This document shows positions 11,281 through 22,365 of a stretch of DNA of 64,000 nucleotides, piece by piece (within the stretch, counting starts at the first letter, position 1; every line of letters starts with the position of its first letter). A model generated the notes under the pieces. The model did no database searches. It had not been told where the DNA came from and saw only the letters and a list, made by a program, of their open reading frames with translations. The position numbers and the translations under genes were made by a program. This stretch comes from Caprella mutica (taxonomy: Eukaryota > Arthropoda > Malacostraca > Amphipoda > Caprellidae): NCBI GenBank assembly GCA_947561585.1, contig CANNZV010001633.1:1-64000 (forward strand), written 5' to 3'.

Positions 11281-11482
11281 AAAAAACAATTAATTAATCA
11301 GAACAGCAAAGGGTGTATATTTCCACATCAATGTATATAATGTGACGTCATAGTATCCGACCAATGAACTGCTAAGGATATTGTAGACGTAAACAGCGAC
11401 GTGAGATAGCAATGGACACTATTACAGTGACATAAATTATCTCTAACTCATTATTCTATGGCCTGTACTTATTTCACTTGCC

Positions 11483-12014
11483 TAGAGAGAAGTTATGGTG
11501 GGACCATAGAAGATTGAGAGAGAAGTTATGGTGGGGCCATAGAAGATTGAGAGGGAAGTTATGGTGGGGCCATAGAAGACTGAGAGGGAAGTTATGGTGG
11601 GGCCATAGAAGACTGAGAGGGAAATTATGGTGGGGCCATAGAAGACTGAGAGGGAAGTTATGGTGGGGCCATAGAAGATTGAGAGAGAAGTTATGGTGGG
11701 GCCATAGAAGATTGAGAGGGAATTTATGGTGGGGCCATAGAAGATTGAGAGGGAATTTATGGTGGGGCCATAGAAGACTGAGAAGGAAGTTATGGTGGGG
11801 CCATAGAAGACTGAGAGGGAAGTTATGGTGGGGCCATAGAAGATTGAGAGAGAAGTTATGGTGGGGCCATAGAAGACTGAGAGGGAAGTTATGGTGGGGC
11901 CATAGAAGATTGAGAGGGAAGTTATGGTGGGGCCATAGAAGATTGAGAGGGAAGTTATGGTGGGACCATAGAAGATTGAGAGGGAAGTTATGGTGGGGCC
12001 ATAGAAGATTGAGA
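11483..12014. repeat. 33-bp minisatellite array, 16 copies
   Basis: AGTTATGGTGGGGCCATAG recurs from 11491 to 11986 at exactly 33-bp steps. It is the same motif as the 34-bp array at 776-1834, but with CCATAGAAG in place of CGATAGGAG and one base fewer, so this is an independent amplification. Because 33 is a multiple of three, open frames run through both strands with an 11-residue period; they are not genes. Confidence 0.95.
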
Positions 12015-12411
12015 TGATAGGATATCTTAACTATCACTCTTAGACATTAAGTAGGGTCACTTCACAACATTCATCCTAAAGCCCACCATAATATCCTTTT
12101 CATAACAGGTATTTAACTTAAAAATGGCGCCTGAGGCTTGGTGTAAATTAATACCTTCCTCTTGCCAACAGTCTGACTAAAGAATATACAGTAGTGACAC
12201 CTACTGATGATCAGTGTGATCTAGCAACTGATCTATGAGAATTGAAGTCGATCACAGTTTGATCTTGCAACTGATCTATGAGAATTGAAGTCTCAGGTGT
12301 ACTTTCGACTGATCTACGAGAATTGAAGTCTTCTATTCGATCACTGACTATATTGCAGGAGTGAATTGAAGTGGATCACTTAACAATGGGAAGACTTGAG
12401 TGTTTCAGTTA
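12015..12411. repeat. Three-copy degenerate repeat in a unique stretch
   Basis: ACTGATCTATGAGAATTGAA occurs at 12227 and 12270, and a variant at 12308 (spacing 43 and 38 bp). A reverse-strand GTTATGGTGGGG-family fragment (CCCACCATAATATCCTTTTC) lies at about 12080-12100. The rest is unremarkable. Confidence 0.6.
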
Positions 12412-12710
12412 GATATTGGGAAAGAAGTGATGTACTGTGGTGATATTAGTGATGATATTGGGAAAGAAGTGATGTACTGTGGTGATATTAGTGATGATAT
12501 TGGGAAAGAAGTGATGTACTGTGGTGATATTAGTGATGATATTGGGAAAGAAGTGATGTACTGTGGTGATATTAGTGATGATATTGGGAAAGAAGTGATG
12601 TACTGTGGTGATATTAGTGATGATATTGGGAAAGAAGTGATGCACTTGTGGTGATATTAGTGATGATATTGGGAAAGAAGTGATGTACTTGTGGTGATAT
12701 TAGTGATGTG
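12412..12710. repeat. 42-bp tandem array, 7 copies
   Basis: Units starting GATATTGGGAAAGAAGTGAT begin at 12412, 12454, 12496, 12538, 12580, 12622 and 12665. The first six are nearly identical; the last has one extra base. The open frames on both strands have a 14-residue period and are repeat artefacts. Confidence 0.95.
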
Positions 12711-13136
12711 AATAAAGTCAAAGAAAATGATACAGTTTACATGACAGTGACATTGTAGGTTAGTTACTGTTATTAAATTTTGAGATTTCAGTACACTTTA
12801 AAGTTTACATTTTAATAAACTGAGATATTCTAGTTCTTAATACTTTATCACAATATAATGTTTTATCATCAAGCAACTTTAGATAGACCAACATATGAAA
12901 CTTCTATAATAGAAATGTAGGAATTTATACTTTGGTGTAACGTGAAAACAACGATTTTTAAGTTCATTAAATTGCTCGGATAAAGAAGTTCTTTCGGAAA
13001 TATCAAGTTGGTAGTAGAAGCAATCTCTTGAAGACTTCACATGTCTCTCCAGGCGGTTATAAGAAGTTAGGAAAGGAGGTGATTTAACCTCCACAATCAC
13101 TTGGTTCGTTAGCAGTACATTCCTCATGATGTGAAA
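12711..13136. other. Unique stretch
   Basis: An 87-residue minus-strand frame at 12879-13142 has mixed composition but starts inside the next array. I see no splice signals or family resemblance to support a gene. Confidence 0.45.
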
Positions 13137-13608
13137 AGCCATTACCCCACTACATTCTTCAGGAGGTGAAAAGCCATTCCCTCCACTACATTCTTCAGGA
13201 GGTGAAAAGCCATTCCCTCCACTACATTCTTCAGGAGGTGAAAAGCCATTCCCTCCACTACATTCTTCAGGAGGTGAAAAGCCATCCCCTCCACTACATT
13301 CTTTAGGAGGTGAAAAGCCATTCCCCCCACTACATTCTTCAGGAGGTGAAAAACCATTACCCCCACTACATTCTTCAGGAGGTGAAAAGCCATTCCCCCC
13401 ACTACATTCTTCAGGAGGTGAAAAGCCATTCCCCCACTACATTCTTCAGGAGGTGAAAAGCCATTCCCACCACTACATTCTTCAGGAGGTGAAAAGCCAT
13501 TCCCCCCACTACATTCTTCAGGAGGTGAAAAGCCATTCCCTCCACTACATTCTTCAGGAGGTGAAAAGCCATTTCCCCCCACTACATTCTTCAGGAGGTG
13601 AAAAGCCC
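13137..13608. repeat. 36-bp tandem array, about 13 copies
   Basis: The unit contains CCACTACATTCTTCAGGAGG and GTGAAAAGCCATT and recurs from about 13151 to 13584. A few units differ by one base in the C run, which shifts the frame. A partial diverged unit (TCATGATGTGAAAAGCCATT) precedes it at about 13123. The minus-strand 172-residue frame is the repeat. Confidence 0.93.
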
Positions 13609-14100
13609 CATCACCAGAGGATGAACAGATTAAACGGTTAAGCCGCGGCAAAAGCCTCACCTACTCAGCGCTAAATAAACGCAAAGGGTAAATTAACTCC
13701 GAAAACCGGAAAATTGTTTGATTGCTGGAAAGAACTACAGAAGAGGAAGAAAGTTATTTAATACATTTATTATCTGAATTTCGAATAGATTCTTAAAATG
13801 GAGAAATAGGAACTTGATTATCCTCATTACCATAACATCAATTCTCCGATGATAATATTTCCTAATTCATACTACTCCTGATTCTTGACGGTAGCCTTCA
13901 TAAATGCCATAATAATAATAAACTTATACACTGCTTTACATCCATTTGTTCAATGCATTGAAAATGAATTCCTCGCGAATGGAATTAAAATTAAAAATTT
14001 CAAGCCGTAGCATGAATAAACACCACGTGTAAGACGCATTTCTATATATTGAAATAAAGACATATGTGAAATCTAATTCAAATAGATGAGTGTATATTTG
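13609..14100. other. Unique stretch
   Basis: No gene or RNA is recognised. Confidence 0.5.
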
Positions 14101-14843
14101 AGTTATTTTGACGTCAGTGTCAAGAGTAGAAATAAGTATGGACACTGTACCACCTTCTGTGTACCATTGGTGTCATTTTCACGTCAGAGTCAAAAGTAGA
14201 AGTAGGTATGGACACTGTATCACCTTCTGTGTACCATTGGTGTCATTTTAACGTCAAGAAGTAGGTATGGACACTGTATCACCTTCTGTGTACCATTGGT
14301 GTCATTTTGACGTCAGAGTCAAGAGTAGAAGTAGGTATGGTCACTGTATCACCTCCTGTGTACCATTGGTGTTATTTTGACGTCAGAGTCAAGAGTAGAA
14401 GTAGGTATGGACACTGTTTCACCTTCTGTGTACCATTGTTGTCATTTTGACGTCAGAGTCAAGAGTAGAAGTAGGTATGGACACAGTATCACCTTCTGTG
14501 TACCATTGGAGTCATTTTGACGTCAGAGTCAAGAGTAGAAGTAGGTATGGACACTGCATCACCTTCTGTGTACCATTGGAGTCATTTTGACGTCAGAGTC
14601 AAGAGTAGAAGTAGGTATGGACACTGTATCACCTTCTGTGTACCATTGGTGTCATTTTGACGTCACAGTCAAGAGTAGAAGTAGGTATTGTCACAGTATC
14701 ACCTTCTGTGTACCATTGGTGTCATTTTGACGTCAGAGTCAAGAGTAGAAGTAGGTATTGTCACAGTATCACCTTCTGTGTACCATTGGTGTCATTTTAA
14801 CGTCAGAGTCAAGAGTAGAAGTAGGTATGGACACAGTTTCATC
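14101..14843. repeat. 70-bp tandem array carrying TGACGTCA in most units
   Basis: GTAGGTATGG-type starts lie at 14202, 14261, then 14331, 14401, 14471, 14541, 14611, 14681, 14751 and 14821; the late ones are exactly 70 bp apart. One early unit lacks 11 bp. Perfect TGACGTCA palindromes occur at 14109, 14308, 14378, 14448, 14518, 14588, 14658 and 14728, with three mutated versions. An isolated reverse copy of the unit lies at 37241-37315. Confidence 0.95.
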
Positions 14844-15650
14844 ATTTCAGGATGTTTATTAAATCAGTTCACTTTTCCCTGCTTTAAATCCCCGTTCCCT
14901 CTTCTCAACTTGAGCTAATTACAATTTAATTTTTCACCAGCGTTACCGAGTTGTTCAATCGATACACTCACATCTCTTTTCCGAGAAGAAAGAACGGCGA
15001 AACAGTCTTCCGCTCGGAAAAGTTCCTGTTTCTCAATCTAGAAAAAGCGGCTCTAGCGCCAAACTCCCGATAAGTTTATCTATTCAGATTTGCCAATAAA
15101 GAAACTGGAGGGAAACTGGCTCGGGAAAGGGACTTAGAAGGGGAAGACAGGGAGAGCAGAGTCCATGTAACTGGTGATATTCGAGAGACTCGATGTGAAA
15201 ACTTTTTGGGATTACTCTCTTGTTTATTATGGCATCTCGATGTTAGGACAATCAAGAAAAAGAACATTTGGACTTTAGTTAGTTTTAACTTCTGATATAA
15301 CTGTCTTGGATACACTTTATTATTTACTAAATCAATTTGTAGTCTGAAATATCATTATTTAGTTTAAATAAATATTAGCCAATAGAAAACCAATTAATAA
15401 TCATTAATATCTAAACACCAGAATTAGAAATAATAGAAACAATAGCTACTTTTTATGTCTCCATTCAGAATCCTGCGTATCAGAGTCGTAATCTGTTTTG
15501 GTTAATATTTTTCATATTGGGTCGAAAAACCTCAGCGCTTAAATTGTAACTAATTCTCTGTTAGAAATTACTCGTTCTGTTTCCTTGTTTAGGTTTGAAA
15601 GTACATCTATCTTCATTGATGTGAGTACAGAGTGAGGTATAGCGATACTA
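14844..15650. other. Unique stretch with a GC-richer island
   Basis: The island at about 14940-15200 holds a 10-bp perfect inverted repeat CTTTTCCGAG (14976-14985) / CTCGGAAAAG (15013-15022). On the minus strand, GATGTGAGTG resembles a splice donor and CTTTTTCTAG an acceptor, framing an open 66-bp stretch. This is too short to call. Confidence 0.4.
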
Positions 15651-15757
15651 TATTATTAAGTACTTTAGTATACTAAAGTTATACTTCAGTATACTAAAAT
15701 TATACTTCAGTATATTTTTATTATACTGAAGTATATCTTTATTATACTGAAGTATAC
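15651..15757. repeat. Palindromic cluster of TATACTTCAGTATA units
   Basis: TATACTTCAGTATA-type units point one way up to about 15714, and their inverse TATACTGAAGTATA follows from 15722. This gives a hairpin of about 38 bp per arm (15679-15757) with a few mismatches and a very short loop. Each unit is itself nearly palindromic. It may be a foldback element. Confidence 0.75.
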
Positions 15758-17187
15758 CTTTTTTGGTGTCAAAGGTCACAGGTATTATATCATCAGGGCT
15801 TCGTATTTCAGTAGAGTTCCTCAATTATGAACAACTGAGCATGTCCACAAATTTTGTATTCCATGAATAATGTACCAAACGAAATACTGAAGAAAAAGAA
15901 GTTGTGAAGTAAGATATTTATTTATATGCAAAAGCACATATTTTATATAATATATTGTAAAGAATATCTTTTTTCCAATGGAATTCTTTTTTATATTTAT
16001 CTATAATATCAAATTTTTGAAGTAATGTTTAGGAACTTCTTTTTCTTCAGTTGGAATCAACATTTCAACATCATTTCAACATGTTATAGCTGGGTTAATA
16101 ATATTGTAAATTATGATAGTAATCTATAAGAAGAAAGTTACAACAATATCTTTTACCAAAAAAAACAATTTTTCTAAATGATATTAAAGTTCATAATTTT
16201 GTATTCAGTAATTTTTTTTTCATAATTTAGGATAGTCCGTAAATTTTGAATTCCACAATTCAAAAGTCCTTCTGTACTTCCTAATGTACACCAACGATTA
16301 ATGTACACCACCATTACGCAATGGAATACATTCTACAGTCCATGAATTATACATTTCATGAAATTTGTATCTCTACTGACATTAACTTTCAAATGATGTT
16401 ATGATTTATCCTACTGATATATCTATAGTTAACCCATACACGGAGGGTGTCCTTATTTTGGGACAGCAATCTGTGTGTTAAAAATTTGTGTCGGTTGGTA
16501 CACTAATCACTTTTGCTATTCAATTTTCCAATTTTTCTCTTTTTTTAATCTTCAAATAATTCTAAAAAAATAATTTTCAAATCATAACCCTTTCAATATT
16601 ATTATACACTACTATCATTAATATTAATATTCATATCATAGCAGTACTATTTTTATCAATAAAATTCTAACAATTATTATCCAGCAATAGTTAAAAAAAA
16701 GCCTGTTGTACGACTGAAATAAATCTGAATATTTTATTGGACAAGAGCTCAACATTTCCATTCTAAATTAAAACTTCTAACTTTTCTTGATTATTTTTGT
16801 AACGAAAGTTTTTTTTCTCACAGTAGAATCTGTGCGATAAATTCGAATTCAGTTTCAGTTGCTCTGAGCTTTGCATTTATTATTATCTAAAGTGAAAGTT
16901 TGCTTTTATGATCTAGAACGCTGATTAGCAGCAGAGATGAAAAGGTCATCTCGTATTACGGTGCATATGAGGTATCGTAGTAAATTCTAGTAACTCTTTA
17001 GTCTATGGTTCAAATTATTATACCTATTCATGTATTGCTTCCATTTACTATATTTATTTCACGATTAATTCATCGGATCCATTTCTGGTACCAATTTTTG
17101 GTTGATTTTACGTCGAAGTTTTCATAAAATCTGTTGAGATTTCGTACTGTTGGTTTTTTGACTTGTTTCTAGGTAACATAGAGTTTC
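15758..17187. other. Long AT-rich unique stretch
   Basis: No array, RNA or exon with good splice signals is seen over 1.4 kb. It could be intronic. Confidence 0.5.
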
Positions 17188-17272
17188 ATTCAGTTTCTAG
17201 GTATACATCATACAGTTTCAAGGTATCATAGTTTCAAGGAATCATAAAGCTTCAAGGTATCATAAGGATCAC
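17188..17272. repeat. Degenerate short repeat, about 4-5 units
   Basis: AGTTTCTAGGTATACATCAT, AGTTTCAAGGTATCAT, AGTTTCAAGGAATCAT and AGCTTCAAGGTATCAT follow one another with slightly different spacing. Confidence 0.7.
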
Positions 17273-17560
17273 CATTACTAATATCATTTCAAGAATACTT
17301 TCCTCTTTATTTTTTGCATCATGCACTCGAGTTTCATTCAGATGTGAATGGTGCAAACTTTATTCAGGGTGACAATGGCCACGCTCGGTCTCCTGCACTC
17401 TTGTCTCCAGATATTAAACTATATTGGATAATCACCGCCTAGATATATTGCCTGCCACTAATTTCTGCTATGAATTAACAATGTCTCTTTTATTTAACTT
17501 CAAGAGAGAAGTTTGGTGTCTCAAACTTTCATAAACTCATGAGTATCGTTTCAATTTCAG

Positions 17561-17655
17561 TCGCCGGAGCGATTTATTGCTGAGAAGTTTGCAGATTGTG
17601 TCCAGATACGCTGCAGGAGATGGCGGGGAGGTGATAGCACTCTAAAGATGGAAAG
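17561..17655 (+). CDS. Candidate internal exon of an unidentified gene
   Basis: A pyrimidine-rich acceptor GTTTCAATTTCAG ends at 17560, and a near-perfect donor GGAAAG|GTAAGTAAT starts at 17656. The 95 bp between are clearly GC-richer than the flanks, and one frame (the first) is open throughout, reading SPERFIAEKFADCVQ and then a basic stretch IRCRRWRGG; a second frame is open except near its end. I do not recognise the protein. No partner exon could be linked with confidence, so a non-coding exon remains possible. The boundaries are the evidence; coding status is inferred. Confidence 0.4.
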
Positions 17656-17740
17656 GTAAGTAATTTGGTGGTGGAGGAGGAGAATCTCCAGTGATGCATG
17701 TGGTGGGAGGAGGGAGAGAGTAGATTTAAGAGGAGGTATA
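17656..17740. other. GC-richer flank 3' of the candidate exon
   Basis: Purine-rich sequence (GGTGGTGGAGGAGGAG) follows the donor and runs up to the MITE at 17741. No feature is called. Confidence 0.4.
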
Positions 17741-17887
17741 GGCCCAGGAAAAAACGCCGCGTTTTCACCGCCGGGTTGTCTATACTAGCGTTTCTACCGC
17801 TTTCCATTCATTTAACCGTGATCAATTGAAGAGGCGTAAAGTGGGCGGTGAAAACGCAGCGTTTTATCTGTTAGTATAGACTGGGCC
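17741..17887. mobile_element. MITE, GGCCCAG ends (147 bp)
   Basis: Inverted ends GGCCCAGG...ACGCCGCGTTTTCACCGCC and GGCGGTGAAAACGCAGCGT...CTGGGCC pair over roughly 30 bp with few mismatches. It has no coding capacity. The flanking trinucleotides (ATA, AAA) do not form a clean duplication. The ends resemble those of the elements at 52173 and 54480. Confidence 0.75.
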
Positions 17888-19117
17888 AAAGGGTGACAGG
17901 ATAGTGGACGGAGACTCTTAGTATATAGCTAGGTTTCCGTATTTTCCTGCTGATGCCAATTTCTCAAGAATTCAGAATTATTTCCAGAAATCTTCCTATC
18001 AGATAAGAATTAAAAGTGGAGTAAGCAGGACCTGAAATCTTGGAAATAACTCTGCCTTTTTTATACACAGGCACTTATAATTATAACAGTTTGACCGTTT
18101 CAAATTAGATCTAAATTTTTACTGATTATTTTCACATGATAATTATATGCGGATATGGTCACACAATAGAGAAAATACAGTGTTGCTATATTGATGTCAA
18201 TCGCAGATCCAAGTACCAAAATTCGCGTTCTCGTTGACCGAAAAAAAGAGAAGCGGAAAGCTCGGATAGTTTCGTGTGAATATACTTCTTTCTGCTTCCA
18301 GTGGGAATATGAATATAGTAGAACATGAATGTTTGATATAGCAGAACCCGTATATAAAGTGAGCGAGATCAACAACTCTCTTTGAAATGTGGAGCAGCCT
18401 TGGTACGGTCAATGACATCGAAAATAAAGTTGATAAGAATGAATATATTCGTTACACCCACAAAAAACATATCACCGAACAGACACCCATGCTAAAACGG
18501 TGATCGAATAAAACTTATACACCTTCTGTAAAAAAATGCAAGGTTAGGTTAGCGGTTCTATTGTGGGTCTCGGGTGGTTTTGATAGTGATAAAAAGTATA
18601 TTTTATTTAGTTTTTGACCGTTCTTTTTGCACGGGGTACTGTATTTGTACTAGAACCCTCTACAGCGTAATGTCCATTAGACGAACACAATTCTTCATAC
18701 TATTTCCAGTTCGCCAATGTGTCCCCATATTTTGATCAAGGCCGACTATCAAAGATATAGAAATGGCGCGAATATTTTTGGAAAATATTTGTTGCGTTGA
18801 TGTTGGGAAGAGATGGTGAAGTAACTTAATATTTAGATAATTATGTACGATGAAACACTGGTATGATTATACACTTGAGTACGATGCTGATGATTATTGA
18901 AGTTCATGAATAATAAATATTATAAAAATAATTATAGATAATTTAACGTTAAATCTTATGGCAGTTCACTCAAATTGCTCTGATTAGGATATCTAGATTC
19001 TAGAGTATTAAAGCATCTTAATAAAATAAATCTATTTTTATTTATATATATACTATGAACAGTCAGTGTAAATAAAAAGAATCTATTAGATAGAATACTT
19101 AATAGCCGTAGTTATAC
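17888..19117. other. Unique stretch
   Basis: Overlapping minus-strand frames of 73 and 91 residues at 18100-18418 use the same bases and have no supporting motifs. Nothing is recognised. Confidence 0.45.
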
Positions 19118-19327
19118 AGTATAACTCCTCTATAATGAAGTCCTGTATAGTGAATTATCGGCATTAGTAAAGTCCTCAGTAATGAGCTACTCTGTATAGT
19201 AAACATATTTTGTGTAGTCTGTCATGAAATCACCATCAGTTTTCTATGGATCTCTTAACTCCTATATAGTGAAGTAAGCTCTATATAGTGACCTAGTAGT
19301 AGTTCATTATAGAGTATCGTTATATCG
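19118..19327. mobile_element. pogo/Tigger-like MITE (210 bp)
   Basis: The ends CAGTATAACTCCTCTATAAT and, read inward from the right, CGATATAACGATACTCTATA form imperfect inverted repeats flanked by TA (19116-19117 and 19328-19329). Internal blocks (GTCCT.AGTAA, CT.TATAGT.AACA.ATTTT) match the MITE at 63728-63912, so they are one family. The CAGT-type end and TA target suggest pogo/Tigger relatives, which is inference. Confidence 0.7.
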
Positions 19328-19383
19328 TATTGGTTCATCGTGCTAAAGGACTGAGGTTTATAGGAAATTGAATTTTTTATTTT

Positions 19384-19711
19384 AATTCACCATAGGGAAT
19401 CGAATTGTTTGTTTTTTTAATTCACCATAGACAATCGAATTGTTTTATTTTTTAATTCACCATAGATAATCGAATTGTTTTATTTTTTAATTCACCATAG
19501 ATAATCGAATTGTTTTATTTTTTAATTCACCATAGACAATCGAATTGTTTCATTTTAATTCACCATAGACAATCGAATTGTTTCATTTTAATTCACCATA
19601 GACAATCGAATTGTTTCATTTTAATTCACCATAGACAATCGAATTGTTTCATTTTAATTCACCATAGACAATCGAATTGTTTCATTTTAATTCACCATAG
19701 GAAATAGAATT
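19384..19711. repeat. Tandem array that switches from 35-bp to 33-bp units, 10 copies
   Basis: AATTCACCATAGACAATCGA recurs at 19384, 19419, 19454, 19489, 19524, 19557, 19590, 19623, 19656 and 19689. The first spacings are 35 bp, and from 19524 they are 33 bp, the difference lying in the T-run. The later half is more uniform. The 65-residue frame is a repeat artefact. Confidence 0.93.
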
Positions 19712-20303
19712 TAGAAATAGTTTTCTTTCTGATATACGGACATTCAATTCTCAGCAAGTTGTTTAGAAATTTATTTATTTATTTCTTTTTTAGAGATTAT
19801 TTATTAAAATAAATACTTTTAAGAGAATGTTTTTAGAATGTTTTTATTAAATTAAATTAGATATTTGAACAAATTTTAGGTCATGAGTTAAATTAAGTAT
19901 TTTTTAGGATTTTTAAGATGTTGCGCATTAGATTATGCATTTCTTAAATATCTTTAATAGGTTGCACAGTGAATTATGATTTTTTTGAATTTTCATAAGT
20001 ACATGTGATTTTAATTATTTCTTTTAAATTTAGAAGTTATAAAAAATTAAAATTGAATAAATAAATATTAAATTAGATTTAATTTCTACACTATCCCACT
20101 AATTTAAATTGTTTTCTATCACCTGAGTCCTTTTTCTGATATCACCTGCACAGGATCTACCAAATTGTGAGCCAGTGGCCAAAATTATATCGCGTTTTGC
20201 AGGACGATTAATTTCTTATTTTGGTGTCACGTGACTGGCAATCTGGCGTCAGTTGAATAGAGTAATGATATAACTGAAACAAAAAAAGGTTTTTCGTACT
20301 CAC
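19712..20303. other. AT-rich unique stretch
   Basis: Nothing recognised. Confidence 0.5.
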
Positions 20304-20386
20304 CGTCCTGCAATCGCTGGAATACTCACTATCTCAGTGTACATTGTAAGTTTCATAACTCGAGCCTCTACTCAGTATATCTCTGT
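20304..20386 (-). CDS. Candidate first coding exon, unknown gene
   Basis: On the minus strand a strong acceptor-like tract (CCTCCTCCTCTCACCACAG) precedes the segment, and GGACG|GTGAGTACG follows it. An ATG at 20356 opens the frame MKLTMYTEIVSIPAIAG, which runs into the donor; an in-frame TGA lies upstream inside the exon. This fits a second exon with the start codon. It encodes only about 18 residues, and no downstream exon was linked, so chance is a serious alternative. Confidence 0.28.
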
Positions 20387-21040
20387 CTGTGGTGAGAGGA
20401 GGAGGTTAGTGTCCTGTGCTCTGCCTTGCAACACCGGGAACCTGAAACGCCGAACTCATTTTACCAATAGATTGAAAAAGTAATTGAACAGCACCCAGTG
20501 AATAACAACCATCAGTAAAGATTTTAGATAATATTTATGGTAGATGGGTATGTCATAAAAAAATTACATGAATAAATAATATTTTTGACGGAAATAATTT
20601 TTTTAAATCAATGACAATTAAGGTACATTATAATTTAAGTATTTTGTTTGATTTACATTGGGATTAATTTATTTTTTATTCCATACTACATGTACCTATT
20701 AATTATTTTTATAATTAAACTTTATTTAATCACAAGTAAATTATAGAACAGTTTATTCGATAACTATTTGTAGATTTTTTCATTCATATATTATTATAAT
20801 CATTTACAATAAACTTCGATAATTTATATAAAAAAAATTTGCTATTCGCAATAATATAAAAATTCTTTTTTTTTGGAAATATTAATTTTAGAATAAATTT
20901 TTTTATTAAAATTTCATCCATGATATTTTCTAAAAATTAAATTTGTATAACATAAAATTTTATACTTTTATACTGCTATACAAGATTAAATTTAATTTCA
21001 ATGAAAATTATTTATAATGCCTAAAAAATCTAAAGGGAAC
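20387..21040. other. AT-rich unique stretch
   Basis: Nothing recognised beyond the GC-richer 20390-20460 next to the candidate exon. Confidence 0.5.
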
Positions 21041-22050
21041 TTCATGAAGTTTTTAACAGAGACTTCACTATATAACGAAGGTAGATAAACTTCATGAAGT
21101 TTTTAAGAGTGACTTCACAATTTAACGAAGGTAGATAAACTTCATGAAGTTTTTAACAATGACTTCACAATATAACGAAGGTAGATAAACTTCATGAAGT
21201 TTTTAAGAGTGACTTCACAATTTAACGAAGGTAGATAAACTTCATGAAGTTTTTAACAATGACTTCACAATATAACGAAGGTAGATAAACTTCATGAAGT
21301 TTTTAAGAGTGACTTCACAATATAACGAAGGTAGATAAGCTTCATGAAGTTTTTAACAGTGACTTCACAATTTAACGAAGGTAGATAAACTTCATGAAGG
21401 GTTTAAACAGTGACTTCACAATATAACGAAGGTAGATAAACTTCATGAAGTTTTTAACAGTGACTTCACAATATAACGAAGGTAGATAAACTTCATGAAG
21501 TTTTTAACAGTGACTTCACAATATAACGAAGGTAGATAAACTTCATGAAGTTTTTAACAGTGACTTCACAATATAACGAAGGTAGATAAACTTCATGAAG
21601 GGTTTAAACAGTGACTTCACAATATAACGAAGGTAGATAAACTTCATGAAGGGATTAAACAGTGACTTCACAATATAACGAAGGTAGATAAACTTCATGA
21701 AGTTTTTAACAGTGACTTCACAATATAACGAAGGTAGATAAACTTCATGAAGTTTTTAACAGTGACTTCACAATATAACGAAGGTAGATAAACTTCATGA
21801 AGGGTTTAAACAGTGACTTCACAATATAACGAAGGTAGATAACTTCATGAAGTTTTTAACAGTGACTTCACAATATAACAAAGGTAGATAAACTTCATGA
21901 AGGGTTTAAACAGTGACTTCACAATATAACGAAGGTAGATAACTTCATGAAGTTTTTAACAGTGACTTCACGATATAACAAAGGTAGATAAACTTCATGA
22001 AGTTTTTAACAGTGACTTCACAATATAACGAAGGTAGATAAACTTCATGA
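21041..22050. repeat. 50-bp tandem array with a 16-bp palindrome in each unit, about 20 copies
   Basis: TTCATGAAGT recurs every 50 bp from 21041 (a few units are 49 or 51 bp). Most junctions read AAACTTCATGAAGTTT, a perfect 16-bp palindrome; the rest of the unit is TAACAGTGACTTCACAATAT and AACGAAGGTAGAT. Variant units with AGGGTTTAAAC interrupt the right arm of the palindrome at about 21398, 21600, 21650, 21802 and 21901. Not coding. Confidence 0.95.
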
Positions 22051-22365
22051 ATATAATTTAAAGCAATATAATCAATTAATTAAATAATATTAAAGATAAT
22101 TGATGTACTTTGATCGTAAAGATATTTAATTTTCATACCAATTTACTTATTTCTATTCGATATCGTATTTTTAAATTGAGTTATAATAATTACTCTAACT
22201 AAAATAGATAGTGAGTGATATATAGTGAATTAAAATGCTAAATTTAAATGATTTGAACTGTTAAATGGCAATGAATATCAATTATTGAATGTAATGTAAT
22301 TTTAAAACTGGAATGAATTGTAATTATAACTAATGCTACAGTAAATGATTTCATGAATATGAATA
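22051..22365. other. AT-rich unique stretch
   Basis: Nothing recognised. Confidence 0.5.

Noticed and set aside
11474..13660. Histidine/tryptophan-rich and other repetitive proteins on both strands
   Set aside because: They are translations of the 33-, 42- and 36-bp arrays, whose periods are multiples of three.
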